NCBI GenBank assembly: GCA_028871595.1 | Contig: JAGWMT010000199.1 | Coordinates: 1 to 5,980, forward strand | Direction of reading: 5' to 3' | DNA length: 5,980 bases | Source: Elusimicrobiota bacterium | GTDB taxonomy: Bacteria; Elusimicrobiota; Elusimicrobia; UBA1565; UBA9628 | Shown here: piece by piece, positions 5,708-5,980 of the stretch | Position numbering within the stretch: the stretch's first letter is position 1 | Layout: every line of letters begins with the position of its first letter | Notes under the pieces: model-generated | Database searches by the model: none | The model's input: only the letters and a program-made list of their open reading frames with translations | Told to the model about the DNA's origin: nothing | Position numbers and translations under genes: made by a program

Positions 5708-5980
5708 CTACGGCACCAACATCCCGGCGATGCAGCCGGTCATGAAGCTGGCCAGCGAGCCGCCCAGCAGCGCGTAGAAGCCCAGGCGGGCCACGTCGGC
5801 CTTGCGGGAAGGCGCCAAAACGCCCAAGCCGCCGATCTGGATGGCGATGGACAGGAAGTTGGCGAAGCCGCACAGCGCGTGGATGCCGATCATGAAGGAG
5901 CGCCGGTCCATCGGCGCGGCCGCGTGCGCGGCGGCCCACTGCGACATGTGCACGTAGGCCACGAACTCGTTGAGCACCGT
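5708..5980 (-). CDS. Concentrative nucleoside transporter (CNT/NupC family), C-terminal end, cut by the window edge
   Basis: The last 90 residues of an inner-membrane Na+- or H+-coupled nucleoside importer. The minus-strand frame is open from the window edge to a TAG at 5708-5710. The fragment contains LNEFVAYVHMS near its start and ALCGFANFLSIAIQIGGLGVLAPSRKADVARLGFYALLGGSLASFMTGCIAGML, which matches the conserved C-terminal domain (Nucleos_tra2_C). NEFVAY and GFANFxSIxIQIGG are family signatures. The GTG at 5977-5975 is an internal Val, not a start. The gene points towards hicB. Together with the NCS2 permease and the AMP kinase, it suggests local clustering of purine or nucleoside salvage genes. 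Substrate preference cannot be read from this part. Confidence 0.9.
   Translation of the reverse strand, partial: TVLNEFVAYVHMSQWAAAHAAAPMDRRSFMIGIHALCGFANFLSIAIQIGGLGVLAPSRKADVARLGFYALLGGSLASFMTGCIAGMLVP

Overview
The window is a high-GC bacterial chromosome segment, probably from a Gram-negative organism because it includes a lipoprotein with a clear lipobox. I cannot name the lineage. Several genes carry a -10-like hexamer only 1 to 8 bases before the start codon. That points to a lineage with many leaderless or near-leaderless transcripts, but it does not identify one.

Layout. (1) Positions 1-1018, minus strand: a DUF1275/YoaK-family membrane protein overlaps by four bases (ATGA) the start of a YrdC/Sua5-type threonylcarbamoyl-AMP synthase, which runs off the left edge. 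(2) Positions 1019-1095: a short divergent promoter region with a TATAAT facing left and a TTGACC-18-TATACT facing right. (3) Positions 1096-4194, plus strand: a tandem-domain PPK2 polyphosphate:AMP phosphotransferase (PAP), then after 21 bases an NCS2-type nucleobase permease. (4) Positions 4195-5233: an unrecognised lipoprotein gene with clearly lower GC and different codon use from its neighbours, closed by a strong intrinsic terminator. (5) Positions 5234-5692: a compact HicA-HicB toxin-antitoxin pair with its own promoter-like sequence and a palindrome. (6) Positions 5708-5980, minus strand: the C-terminal end of a concentrative nucleoside transporter (CNT/NupC family), convergent with hicB.

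How it fits together. The core genes suggest purine and nucleotide economy: a nucleobase importer, a nucleoside importer and an enzyme that rephosphorylates AMP to ADP with polyphosphate. The block 4195-5700 (orphan lipoprotein plus hicAB) looks like accessory DNA placed between these transport genes. The most interesting regulatory point is the hicAB promoter. Its best -10 ends one base before the hicA start codon, so transcripts from it should lack an intact hicA start and could supply mainly the antitoxin.
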